Shown: positions 1-7,463 of the stretch, one piece after another | How positions within the stretch are numbered: position 1 is the stretch's first letter | Layout: every line of letters starts with the position of its first letter | NCBI RefSeq assembly: GCF_003994465.1 | Contig: NZ_RZNX01000003.1 | Coordinates: forward strand, 401,283 to 465,282 | Length of the DNA: 64,000 bases | Direction: 5' to 3' | Origin: Paenibacillus zeisoli | Lineage (GTDB): Bacteria > Bacillota > Bacilli > Paenibacillales > Paenibacillaceae | The notes under the pieces: generated by a model | The model's database searches: none | What the model was told of the DNA's origin: nothing | What the model saw: the letters and a program-made list of their open reading frames with translations, nothing else | Position numbers and translations under genes: made by a program

Positions 1-258
1 GGCGACCTGCTGATCAGGTATGCCGTAATACCGGTGTCTTCCTTGTTTGGTAACGGAGATCACACCAGCCTCAACCATTTTGGCGAGATGAAAGCTGGCT
101 GTCTGCGGCTTAATGCCTGCCATATAAGCTAGATCGCCCGCTGGATGCAGCCTTCCGTCAAGCAATGCGGTTAATATGGCAGCACGAGTAGGTTCGCTTG
201 CAAGTGAGGCTACCAGAGCAACGCTGCTGCTCATCTCCATATTCATTTTCATTTTCAC
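1..258 (-). CDS. ArsR-family HTH transcriptional regulator, partial (3' end outside window)
   Basis: The minus strand is open from the window edge up to a start near 258 (GTG, with GGGGGAG about 8 bases upstream) or 252 (ATG). The visible 80-odd residues form an ArsR-like winged helix: an 'ASEPTRAAILTAL' first helix, 'KPQTASFHLAKMVEAGVI' as recognition helix, then the wing 'VTKQGRHRYY'. No metal-binding Cys pair is visible, so it is not obviously a metal sensor. It is divergent from the flavin-reductase-like gene at 386 with a short shared promoter region, so it probably controls that gene. The C-terminal part is cut off by the window. Confidence 0.85.
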   Translation of the reverse strand, partial: MKMKMNMEMSSSVALVASLASEPTRAAILTALLDGRLHPAGDLAYMAGIKPQTASFHLAKMVEAGVISVTKQGRHRYYGIPDQQVA

Positions 259-385
259 TCCATCAACTCCCCCAAACGTTATACGTTCCATTCCGTTCGA
301 TCAGGTATGTAATCCATATTTCGATGATAATTGAAATGTCTATATTCTACAATAAAGGGGGAACTTGCAATGGGAGGAGATTATC

Positions 386-985
386 ATGAAGACAATAACC
401 ATTAACCCGAGTATTCTGTACTACGGCACTCCGGTTATTCTGCTAAATACCTTGAACGAGGATAGAAGCGTGAATATTAGTCCAATCTCTTCATCATGGG
501 CACTGGGCTACAGTATCGTATTAGGTCTTGGTGTCAGTGGAAAAGCTTTCGAGAACCTGCAGAAACACCCTGAATGCGTAATTAACGTTCCAGGGCCTTC
601 GCTGTGGGAACATGTTGAGCGGTTGGCTCCATTTACGGGGAAGGAAAGCGTGCCACAAGACAAGAAAGATATGGGGTTTACATATGAGAAGGATAAGTAT
701 TCCGCGAGCGGGTTAACTCCGGTTCAGTCCCTATCGGTCCAGCCGGATCGAATAGCGGAGTGCCCTATACAGCTTGAAGCAAAGGTCAAGCATATTCGTG
801 TTCCCGATGATCAGCCCATCTTCGCCATAGTAGAAACTGAGGTTCTCCAGGTTCATGTGCACGAAGAGATTATCTTGGAGCAGAATTATATTGATCCGAA
901 CAAATGGAGTCCTTTGATCTACAATTTCCGGCACTATTTCGGTCTCGGGCAGCCTCTCGGGAAGTCATTCCGGGCAAAGGTATAA
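386..985 (+). CDS. Flavin reductase-like (FMN-binding split barrel) family protein
   Basis: This 199-residue protein begins at ATG 386 with GGGAGGAG about 8 bases upstream; an upstream in-frame ATG at 365 lacks a ribosome site. The pattern 'LNTLNEDRSVNISPISSSWALGYSIVLGLG' near the N-terminus, followed by 'NLQKHPECVINVP', is typical of the FMN-binding split-barrel flavoreductase family, which binds FMN and either reduces free flavin or acts as a partner enzyme. Most of these proteins in Bacillota have unknown substrates. The gene is divergent from an ArsR-type regulator and ends before a bidirectional terminator. The fold call is fairly safe, the reaction is not. Confidence 0.8.
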   Translation: MKTITINPSILYYGTPVILLNTLNEDRSVNISPISSSWALGYSIVLGLGVSGKAFENLQKHPECVINVPGPSLWEHVERLAPFTGKESVPQDKKDMGFTYEKDKYSASGLTPVQSLSVQPDRIAECPIQLEAKVKHIRVPDDQPIFAIVETEVLQVHVHEEIILEQNYIDPNKWSPLIYNFRHYFGLGQPLGKSFRAKV

Positions 986-1028
986 TGAGAGCTTGAGTAA
1001 AGCTTCATAACAATCACATAGAAAAAGA

Positions 1029-1068
1029 CAAACCTGACCTCTCCCTCTACCGGGTAAGATCAGGTTTG
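1029..1068. terminator. Bidirectional rho-independent terminator
   Basis: The stem CAAACCTGA/TCAGGTTTG lies between the convergent genes ending at 985 (+) and 1100 (-), with A-rich sequence on the left side serving as a T-tract for the minus strand. Confidence 0.7.
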
Positions 1069-1099
1069 CCTCTTCATGGACTGTGAGGATGTTGACAGA

Positions 1100-1288
1100 T
1101 CAAGCATAGTATTCTTGAAGTAGTGCGCGGGTCTCTTCGGCGCCATCCTGCTCTTCGAGATTAAGCAATCCTTTGGCTGCCCAACACTCCTGACAAGCAG
1201 CTTCTGTAGTACATAAATGTGCATCCTCACAGGTATAGCAGAACTGCATAAGGTTTCTGGTTACTACTTCTTGGTCTACTGTTCTCAT
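1100..1288 (-). CDS. Small Cys-rich protein preceded by an Fnr-type site
   Basis: A 62-residue protein starting at ATG 1288, eight bases after AAGGAG; a GTG at 1297 is also in frame but lies inside the ribosome site. It carries five cysteines in the order CxxC...C...CxxC (segments 'FCYTCEDAHLC' and 'ACQECW'), a spacing compatible with zinc or iron-sulfur binding. I do not recognise the family. The upstream region holds a perfect palindrome with TGTGA-N6-TCACA at 1347-1362, the binding pattern of Bacillus Fnr/Crp proteins. Induction under oxygen limitation is therefore a reasonable inference; function is unknown. Confidence 0.7.
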   Translation of the reverse strand: MRTVDQEVVTRNLMQFCYTCEDAHLCTTEAACQECWAAKGLLNLEEQDGAEETRALLQEYYA

Positions 1289-1342
1289 CTTAATCACTCC
1301 TTATCTTCTTTACGAGTTAAATATATCACACCCCTCACCCCT

Positions 1343-1366
1343 ATATTGTGATTTATTTCACAATAT
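1343..1366. promoter_or_regulatory. Perfect Fnr/Crp-type palindrome
   Basis: Nine-base arms flank a 6-base spacer and contain TGTGA (1347-1351) and TCACA (1358-1362), matching the TGTGA-N6-TCACA consensus known for B. subtilis Fnr. It lies about 55 bases upstream of the Cys-rich gene on the minus strand and on the promoter-distal side of msrA's 3' end, so the Cys-rich gene is the natural target. A Crp/Fnr-family gene is present at 40032 in this window, but no link between the two is shown. Confidence 0.7.
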
Positions 1367-1386
1367 GACAAGAATCACATTTTTTC

Positions 1387-2031
1387 TTACCACCTGATTC
1401 GTGAGATTAGATCAAGCCAGTGATCCCGCTCATCTTCATGCACCTTCCATCCGGAAATTTCCTGCTTAATTTGAGCGAGATTTACGTAGCCCTTCGCTAA
1501 TCCGTTCAAGCGGGCTGCAAGGGTTGAATTCACCAACTCTTGATGGGACGGGTAGATGGAGCTAAGCTTCTCCACCGCATCTGGATAGCGGTGAAGGTAA
1601 TATTTCTGGTGCCGCTCCTCAGCCGGGTAGAATGCAGTAAAAGGCGAAATCTCCGTTTCAGGCTTCACTTTTCCTGCCCGTTCTCGTTCCCTGATTACCT
1701 GCTCCGCCTGACCCCTCTGCTGCACATTATGATACAGCACCATTGATCTGTATTGCCGCCCTTTATAATCGTTGATATTAACCGGGTTATGGTTGTTCCA
1801 GAAAATACGCAGGACTTCTTCAAAGCTGAGAATCTCCGGGTCAAAGTCCAATTGGACCATTTCGGAATGATCGCCCATATCTCGGTAAGAGGGCTGCGCT
1901 GTTGTTCCTCCGGCATAGCCCGTTTGAGTTCTAATCACGCCAGGCAGGCTGCCGAATAATGCATCAGGGCTCCAGAAACAGCCCATGCCGAGCGTCGCAG
2001 TCTCTAAAAGCTTTGTTGGATTAGAAGACAT
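1387..2031 (-). CDS. msrA: Peptide-methionine (S)-S-oxide reductase MsrA
   Basis: This 214-residue protein reduces the S-epimer of methionine sulfoxide in proteins. The catalytic motif GCFW is at residues 17-20 ('ATLGMGCFWSPDALFGSLPG'), followed by the family blocks 'TGYAGGTTAQPSYRDMGDHSEMVQLDFDP' in shorter form and 'FWNNHNP' and 'QYRSMVLYH'. The start is ATG 2031 with GGAGGGATC upstream. The C-terminal extension after 'YYLHRYPDA' resembles the longer MsrA type without a fused MsrB domain. No resolving Cys beyond the catalytic one is visible, so it may regenerate through thioredoxin differently from three-Cys MsrAs. It is transcribed alone. Confidence 0.92.
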   Translation of the reverse strand: MSSNPTKLLETATLGMGCFWSPDALFGSLPGVIRTQTGYAGGTTAQPSYRDMGDHSEMVQLDFDPEILSFEEVLRIFWNNHNPVNINDYKGRQYRSMVLYHNVQQRGQAEQVIRERERAGKVKPETEISPFTAFYPAEERHQKYYLHRYPDAVEKLSSIYPSHQELVNSTLAARLNGLAKGYVNLAQIKQEISGWKVHEDERDHWLDLISRIRW

Positions 2032-2132
2032 CGTGATCCCTCCTGCGAATAAAATATCATGACTTACCCCGCCATTCTGCCCTAGAATAATTCAGAATGG
2101 CTCCCTCTGATCACTACACTCCAAGCTCTTCC

Positions 2133-2930
2133 CTAGCCTCCTCCTTCCTTCGCTCTGTACACATTCGGGGATATCCCGAATTTGGCCCGAAATACGCGGT
2201 GGAAATAGGAGTAGCTGGAGAACCCGCACGTCTCTGCGATGTTCTCCAGGGTCATCGAGCTGTATTTCATCCGCTCCAGAGCGGCATTGAGTCTGATCTC
2301 GGTCGCATAGCCGATCATGGTCATTCCGTAATAGTCTTTGAAGAGACGCACGGAGCGGGACAGACTAAGTCCGGCATATTTAGCCGCCTCTTCCAGCTTG
2401 AAGGTCACTGTCGCATGCTCTTCGATGAACCGCTTCAGTCTTAGAGCAGCAAATCCTGTCCGGTTGGACTGCGTATTCTCCGCAATGGCCCGGTCGATGT
2501 ACAAGCATAACCCTTTTAGCAAATAATCCATGATCTCGCTGCTCTCCTCCAGCGGCCCCCGCCGCTTCTCGATCAGCAGGTTCTGCCACAGCCGAAGCAG
2601 CTTCTCATCCACTCCGATATTGTGAACGACAGGTCTGGTAGTGCGGCTCCACCATTCATCAATCCATGTGCCCTCACAAAAAATATAATAGTCCCCGCTG
2701 GACATCCGGCCGCTATGATCGGTGTCAATCACCTCAAGGGCATAGTCCTCCCCGGGTTTAAGCAGTATCAGATCTCCGGTCTGTACGTTATACTCCCTCC
2801 CGCGGCAGTATACCTTGCAGGAGCCTTCCGTCTGCAGTCTGAACAGATAATTGGTTAATCCAGCACGATGGTTCTGTACAAAAGGCTTGGAGTGATAAGA
2901 ATAATCGCAAATGAGCAAGCTTGTCCCCAT
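2133..2930 (-). CDS. AraC-family transcriptional regulator
   Basis: A 265-residue cupin plus AraC DNA-binding protein. The N-terminal half has the sugar-sensing cupin pattern ('GDLILLKPGEDYAL'); the C-terminal 100 residues contain two helix-turn-helix units, 'KLEEAAKYAGLSLSRSVRLF' and 'LENIAETCGFSSYSYFHRVF', ending with 'KFGISPNVYR'. I chose ATG 2930, which follows GGGAGG by 12 bases; a TTG at 2966 would add 12 residues. It is divergent from the isomerase/dehydrogenase pair at 3136-4954 and probably activates them. The inducer is unknown. Confidence 0.85.
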   Translation of the reverse strand: MGTSLLICDYSYHSKPFVQNHRAGLTNYLFRLQTEGSCKVYCRGREYNVQTGDLILLKPGEDYALEVIDTDHSGRMSSGDYYIFCEGTWIDEWWSRTTRPVVHNIGVDEKLLRLWQNLLIEKRRGPLEESSEIMDYLLKGLCLYIDRAIAENTQSNRTGFAALRLKRFIEEHATVTFKLEEAAKYAGLSLSRSVRLFKDYYGMTMIGYATEIRLNAALERMKYSSMTLENIAETCGFSSYSYFHRVFRAKFGISPNVYRAKEGGG

Positions 2931-3135
2931 ATGGTTTGTGGTCCTCCCTATGGAATGAACTTCCAAAATAAACGTTAAGCACGGTTATGCAATCCCTAGT
3001 TCAATCCATATCATATAAAATGTAATCAAATAGTTCAGGTTATGCGTAGATTGTGTATGTTCATTTTAGCTCATTTTCATTTATTCTGGAATCAGATAGA
3101 GCACTTAATATATTCCATAGAATGAGGTGTGTGAA

Positions 3136-3909
3136 TTGAGAAGATTGGGTATTGGTTTGCAGCTGTATACGCTTCGCGATGAGACGGCAGAGGATTTCCG
3201 CGGCACGCTGCGCAAGGTAGCGGAGCTTGGCTATGAAGGAGTGGAATTTGCGGGTTACGGCGATAATCCAGCCGATGAAATGAAAGCGCTCTTAGACGAG
3301 CTTGGTCTAAAGGCGATCAGCAGCCATGTCCCACTTCAGGCGATGCGCACAAACCTTCAGAAGGAAATTGACTACCTTAAGACTATCGGGGCTGAATATA
3401 TCATTTGTCCCTACCTAGCACCTGAAGACCGTCCGCAAGGAGACGCCTGGAAAGAGCTGTTCTCCTTCCTGCAGGAGGCAGGTGCTGAAGCACGCAAGCA
3501 GGGCCTGATCTTCGGCTATCATAACCATGATTTTGAATTCCAGGATCAGGTTGGGGAGTTAACTGCCTTTGATGCGATGTTCGCTGAGACAACTCCGGAA
3601 GCCGTACAAGTGGAGCTCGATGTATGCTGGGTTCAATTTGCCGGGCAGGATCCGATTGCCTATATCAATAAATATGCAGGCCGCCTGCCGCTGCTTCATT
3701 TGAAAGATTTCAGCAAGGATGAGCAGGGCCAAATGGTTACCCTGGAGCTCAGCAAAGGCTCCGTAGATCTTCCCGCTGTCATTGAGACAGCCACGGATGC
3801 AGGGGTGCAGTGGCTGATTGTCGAGCAGGACTTCTGCCAGATCCCGCCGCTCGAGAGCGTATCGAACAGCTTGAACTGGCTGAAGCTTAATTATCTTAAC
3901 CAATTCTAA
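3136..3909 (+). CDS. Sugar phosphate isomerase/epimerase family (xylose isomerase-like TIM barrel)
   Basis: A 257-residue TIM barrel of the AP-endonuclease-2/IolE superfamily. Visible signatures are 'GIGLQLYTLRDE' at the start, 'KVAELGYEGVEFAG', 'YHNHDFEF' (metal-ligand region), 'VQVELDVCWVQFAG' and 'LPLLHLKDF', with the late Glu in 'WLIVEQD'. The start is taken as TTG 3136 because GAGGTG sits six bases before it; GTG 3127 is an alternative. It lies 25 bases upstream of a Gfo/Idh/MocA dehydrogenase, a pairing seen in inositol- and sugar-catabolic operons in which the dehydrogenase makes a keto-sugar that the isomerase processes. The substrate cannot be read from sequence. Confidence 0.85.
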   Translation: MRRLGIGLQLYTLRDETAEDFRGTLRKVAELGYEGVEFAGYGDNPADEMKALLDELGLKAISSHVPLQAMRTNLQKEIDYLKTIGAEYIICPYLAPEDRPQGDAWKELFSFLQEAGAEARKQGLIFGYHNHDFEFQDQVGELTAFDAMFAETTPEAVQVELDVCWVQFAGQDPIAYINKYAGRLPLLHLKDFSKDEQGQMVTLELSKGSVDLPAVIETATDAGVQWLIVEQDFCQIPPLESVSNSLNWLKLNYLNQF

Positions 3910-3934
3910 CAAGATCAAAGGAGACTTCTAATAT

Positions 3935-4954
3935 ATGAGCAAAATTAAAGTAGCGGTGATCGGCTGCGGAGCCATTGCCCAGCGTCGTCATGTACCCGAG
4001 TATACGAATAACGAGCAGGTCGAATTGGTGGCCTTCGCGGATCCCAAGATCGAGCGGGCACAGGAAATGGCGGAAAAGCATGGTGGTAAAGCATACGCCA
4101 GTTATGAGGAAATTCTGGCCAACGAGAAGATCGATGCCGTCAGTATTTGTACACCGAACTACCTGCATGCTCCAATGACGATTGCTTTTGCCAATGCCGG
4201 GGTGCATGTTCTGGTAGAAAAGCCGATGGCTGTGGCGGAAGAAGAAGGACAGCAGATGATTGAGGCCGCACGGAAGAACGGCGTCTACCTGATGGTTGGA
4301 CACAACCAGCGCCTGATGCCTCCGCATGTGAAGGCCAAGGAAATTCTCGATTCGGGCAAACTCGGTAGAGTAATTACTTTCCGCACGGCATTCGGCCACC
4401 CGGGCCCAGACGCGTGGAGTGTAGACGGCCGGGACAGCTGGTTCTTTGAGAAGGATGAAGCGATCCTTGGAGCTATGGGTGACCTCGGCGTTCATAAGTC
4501 CGACTTTATCCGCTACCTGCTGAATGATGAAGTAGCTGAAGTAGCCTCGTTCATCGGTACCCTGGATAAGGAAGGAACGGAAGTCGACGACAATGCGGCC
4601 TGCCTTCTTCGCATGAAGAGCGGCGCGATCGGTACGCTCGTAGCCAGCTGGACTCAATATCGGGGTGGGGATAACAGCACCGTGCTCTGGTGTGAGAACG
4701 GAGTGATGAAGATCGGTACCGTGGAAGGAGACGAGGTTATCGTGGAGTTAACCAATGGCACAGTGGAAACCTACAAAGTTGGCGCCATGGCTACCAACGA
4801 GAAGCAGGTCCCTAGCGGCGTCATTGATGCTTTCGTAGAATCGATTCAAAGTCAGACGCCTCCGAGCATTTCTGGAGAAGAAGGCCTGCGTTCACTCAAG
4901 GTTATCCTGGCTGCATTCGAGTCCCAGGCAACCGGGCAAATTGTTAAACTTTAA
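3935..4954 (+). CDS. Gfo/Idh/MocA-family oxidoreductase
   Basis: A 339-residue NAD(P)-dependent sugar dehydrogenase-like protein. The Rossmann motif is 'AVIGCGAIAQRRHVPEY'; the catalytic EKP is in 'HVLVEKPMAV' and the C-terminal domain has 'GDLGVHKSDFIRYLL' with the family His. Ribosome site AAAGGAG precedes ATG 3935. It is the second gene of an operon with the isomerase at 3136 and ends just before a terminator at 4965. Members oxidise hydroxyls of inositols, glucose derivatives or amino sugars; the specific sugar is unknown. The divergent AraC regulator suggests substrate induction. Confidence 0.9.
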   Translation: MSKIKVAVIGCGAIAQRRHVPEYTNNEQVELVAFADPKIERAQEMAEKHGGKAYASYEEILANEKIDAVSICTPNYLHAPMTIAFANAGVHVLVEKPMAVAEEEGQQMIEAARKNGVYLMVGHNQRLMPPHVKAKEILDSGKLGRVITFRTAFGHPGPDAWSVDGRDSWFFEKDEAILGAMGDLGVHKSDFIRYLLNDEVAEVASFIGTLDKEGTEVDDNAACLLRMKSGAIGTLVASWTQYRGGDNSTVLWCENGVMKIGTVEGDEVIVELTNGTVETYKVGAMATNEKQVPSGVIDAFVESIQSQTPPSISGEEGLRSLKVILAAFESQATGQIVKL

Positions 4955-4964
4955 TCCCAAGAAG

Positions 4965-5004
4965 AGGCGATCCCCGAATTAACCCGGTGGGTCGCCTATT
5001 TTTA
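4965..5004 (+). terminator. Rho-independent terminator
   Basis: The stem AGGCGA/TCGCCT, with inner CCC/GGG pairing, is followed by ATTTTTAT and lies 10 bases after the dehydrogenase stop codon. Confidence 0.8.
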
Positions 5005-5078
5005 TCCGTGGGGTGCTAGGCCCTAGTATCAGCATCTTTCCAAACCTTGCTTATAAAGTAGCTAATTGATCAATAATA

Positions 5079-5111
5079 CCGAACAACAAGCCTGCAAAGC
5101 TTATTGTTCGG
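5079..5111 (-). terminator. Terminator-like hairpin downstream of the TetR remnant
   Basis: The arms CCGAACAA/TTGTTCGG are extended inwards by AAGC/GCTT around one mismatch. On the minus strand it is followed by TATTATTG and sits about 10 bases past the stop codon of the decayed TetR gene, as expected for that gene's original terminator. Confidence 0.6.
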
Positions 5112-5121
5112 TCGACATCAG

Positions 5122-5316
5122 CTAAGGCAGAGACAGCGACATCGAAATATTGCACAGCATGCCTCTGGCGAGGAACATCAAGGTACGCTCCTGCGGATTA
5201 TGCAGCCCTACTTGCTTAAATGCATCCAGAACCCGGGTCCATGAGACTTCCAGCGCCTCTACTAATAAAGCTTCCTTGGTTGAAAAAAACTTGAATACAT
5301 ACGAACGAACTTGTAT
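5122..5316 (-). pseudogene. TetR-family regulator remnant, 5' and central parts deleted
   Basis: Read on the minus strand after an in-frame TGA at 5317-5319, the fragment encodes about 64 residues. It begins with the end of a TetR DNA-binding domain ('YVFKFFSTKEALLVEALE'), then jumps after 'WTRVLDAFKQ' to what looks like a TetR C-terminus ('ERTLMFLARGMLCNISMSL') and stops at 5122. A normal TetR protein is about 190 residues, so the first 40 or so and roughly 90 central residues are gone. No start codon with ribosome site is present. The following hairpin at 5079 fits the ancestral terminator. Confidence 0.6.
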
Positions 5317-5354
5317 TCATTTACAACCCTCTGCCGGAAGGAACAGATACAGAA

Positions 5355-5384
5355 GAAGCTCCAGACACCCAGGTCCGGAGCTTC
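5355..5384. terminator. Terminator-like inverted repeat
   Basis: GAAGCTCC/GGAGCTTC arms extended by GAC/GTC. It lies 65 bases downstream of the minus-strand secreted-protein gene ending at 5449; the T-run is weak. Confidence 0.45.
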
Positions 5385-5448
5385 CTTGACTTGAGTTCCC
5401 TAGCTGTACATCTCTAGCACCCTTAGATAAAGATGTACACGCTGCAAC

Positions 5449-6387
5449 TCACATTTTCAATTTACTGGTGTAGATAATGTACATATTTTTGAGCGGCATG
5501 CTTCCATTCGCATATTTGCGCGCGCCGGACTCGAAGTTCGTGTACAACTGGCTTCCATATAAGGCAATTCCCTCGGACATCGGCGGCATAGTCAAAGAGC
5601 TGATCTGCTTGCCCCAGGCTCCCCGTGTATAGATGAGCAGCTTACTCGAGTTACTGCGTCCGCAGGATTGGCTGTAAAGTGCGCGGTTCTTCGTAATTGA
5701 CATGCCCTGTACACGGTCAGGCGTGACCCACGAATAGGCGGCCTTCGGCTTCGACGGCAGATCGTCCTTGCTGTTCAGCTTATAAGCATAAGCACGGCCT
5801 TTGGGGCCGGGATCACACATTTTCTTGCCGACATCCTCACCGTCCATGTATTCACCCACCCACAGAACACCTTCCGCATAGGTCGCATAGGAAGCTTTGT
5901 GCCCCAGCGGATATCCCTTCATGACCACATTGCTGTAGTCCTTCTTGCTGGACAGAGTGCTGAGCGGGATTTTATATACCGTCTTGCCAGATGCGATCCA
6001 CAGATTGCTCTTGCTCACTGCAAGTCCGCCGGCATGTCCGGTATGCTTCTTGGTACTTGATTCGTAGAGATATAAGGTCTTGATCCGCTTCTTGGTTGTA
6101 GTACTGGTAATCGCAATCGCAGTAGCTGTACTTCCGCTGCCACCCCAGTAATGAGACGTAATCACCCAGTTCTTACTAGGTACCACGGCAAGCCCTTGAG
6201 GCACCCATTCTTTATCCCCTGATAAGCCGGGAATCACCGGGCCCTTTACCGACACCTTGTCAAAGGTGCTGTATTTGCTCGCAGCTTCCGCTTGTGTGTT
6301 CGGCCAAGCGCTGAATGCACCCAGAATCAAGGCGATGCCCAGCAGAACGGCCAGTTGTTGTCTTACCCATTTCTTAGTTGTCAACAA
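5449..6387 (-). CDS. Secreted protein of unknown function, paralogue of the gene at 20176
   Basis: A 312-residue protein with an N-terminal signal peptide (basic 'KKWVRQQ', then a hydrophobic run, cleavage near 'AEAASKY'). The mature part looks like a beta-propeller: repeated strand patterns such as 'VPQGLAVVPSKNWVITSHY', 'GGLAVSKSNLWIASG', 'EGVLWVGEYMDG' and 'VQGMSITKNRALYSQS'. Two cysteines ('KKMCDPGP' and 'SQSCGRS') are shared with the paralogue and may form a disulfide. Start is TTG 6387 or TTG 6384 after AAAGGGGAGAGG. It is monocistronic. I know no characterised homologue; ligand binding or an extracellular enzyme is possible. Confidence 0.75.
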   Translation of the reverse strand: MLTTKKWVRQQLAVLLGIALILGAFSAWPNTQAEAASKYSTFDKVSVKGPVIPGLSGDKEWVPQGLAVVPSKNWVITSHYWGGSGSTATAIAITSTTTKKRIKTLYLYESSTKKHTGHAGGLAVSKSNLWIASGKTVYKIPLSTLSSKKDYSNVVMKGYPLGHKASYATYAEGVLWVGEYMDGEDVGKKMCDPGPKGRAYAYKLNSKDDLPSKPKAAYSWVTPDRVQGMSITKNRALYSQSCGRSNSSKLLIYTRGAWGKQISSLTMPPMSEGIALYGSQLYTNFESGARKYANGSMPLKNMYIIYTSKLKM

Positions 6388-6472
6388 TCCTCTCCCCTTT
6401 CTTATTATATTTAATACGGGAGAGGAAAATTTAAACAGTCCAAAAGGAACTAAATAGGAATTGAGGCTTCTC

Positions 6473-7351
6473 CTATCGCTGTCTAAGTGATTCAGCCCCC
6501 AGTGCCAAGGCCCCTATCAAGCCAGCCCTATTTCCTAAACCCGGAGGAACGATGTAGCTATCCAAATGATTCAATAATACTTCTGAGCTAACATAACCAT
6601 TCAGGTTATATTTGACCTGGTCCCGAATCAATCCGAAGAGCTGAGCCTGCTGCATGACTCCGCCGCCAAGAATGACTTTTTTTGGTGACAGCATCAGGAT
6701 GGCCCCGGTTACCGCCCCCGCAATATAGTAGGCCTCCATCTCCCAGGCTTCATGCCCCTCTGGAAGCTCATGCCCTTTCACCTTCCAGCGCGCTTCAAGT
6801 GCAGGCCCCGCCGCCATTCCCTCCAGACAATCCCCGTGAAATGGGCATATTCCTTGGAATGTATCCTCTGGATGACGTCTCACCGGCACATGCCCGCCTT
6901 CGGGATGGACCAGCCCATGAACCAGTCTGCCTTCTGCATAGATACCCACGCCCACACCGGTACCAATGGTATAGTAGACACAGCTGTCCAACCCCTGAGC
7001 TGCCCCCCATTTGGCTTCACCAAATGCAGCTGCATTCACATCCGTATCCCAGCCGTAAGGTACAGGGAAAGATTGCTTCAGCTTACCGAGAAAATCATAA
7101 TTAGCCCAACCCGGCTTCGGGGTGGTTGTCACATATCCATAAGTCGGACTGGCTGGATCAAGATCAATCGGTCCAAAGGATCCGATCCCCATCGCTTCGA
7201 TCTGCTTGTCTTCAAAATAAGCTATGACGCGGTCCAGGGTCTCTTCCGGCCGTTCCGTTGGGAAACTTACGCTGTCTTCGATGATCCCTTCTTCATTGCC
7301 GATCCCGCAGACGAATTTCGTCCCCCCGGCTTCAATCGCACCTATACGCAT
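6473..7351 (-). CDS. ROK-family fructokinase
   Basis: A 292-residue sugar kinase that phosphorylates fructose at C6 with ATP. The ATP-binding block is 'GAIEAGGTKFVCGIG', the sugar-binding and catalytic Asp block is 'PYGWDTDVNAAAFGEA', followed by 'YYTIGTGVGVGIYAEG' and the zinc-binding ROK cluster from 'EGGHVP' to 'CPFHGDCLEGMAAGPA' (His and three Cys-type ligands). Start ATG 7351 has AGGAGGGAT upstream. It follows the GH32 gene, separated by a hairpin at 7424, and would phosphorylate the fructose released by that enzyme. It resembles B. subtilis GmuE/YdhR-type fructokinases. Confidence 0.9.
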   Translation of the reverse strand: MRIGAIEAGGTKFVCGIGNEEGIIEDSVSFPTERPEETLDRVIAYFEDKQIEAMGIGSFGPIDLDPASPTYGYVTTTPKPGWANYDFLGKLKQSFPVPYGWDTDVNAAAFGEAKWGAAQGLDSCVYYTIGTGVGVGIYAEGRLVHGLVHPEGGHVPVRRHPEDTFQGICPFHGDCLEGMAAGPALEARWKVKGHELPEGHEAWEMEAYYIAGAVTGAILMLSPKKVILGGGVMQQAQLFGLIRDQVKYNLNGYVSSEVLLNHLDSYIVPPGLGNRAGLIGALALGAESLRQR

Positions 7352-7423
7352 ACCTATCCCTCCTGCTTTCTATTTCTTATCTTTCATTGTGACTTAACTC
7401 TATATAAGAAACAATAGAAACAG

Positions 7424-7444
7424 ACTGCCCGCTAACGGGGCAGC
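7424..7444 (-). terminator. Hairpin between GH32 and fructokinase genes
   Basis: The arms CTGCCC/GGGCAG sit 20 bases past the GH32 stop codon. On the minus strand the stem is followed by TCTGTTTC, so it may attenuate rather than fully stop transcription into the fructokinase gene. Confidence 0.5.
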
Positions 7445-7463
7445 CCATCTCATATACCTGCTG

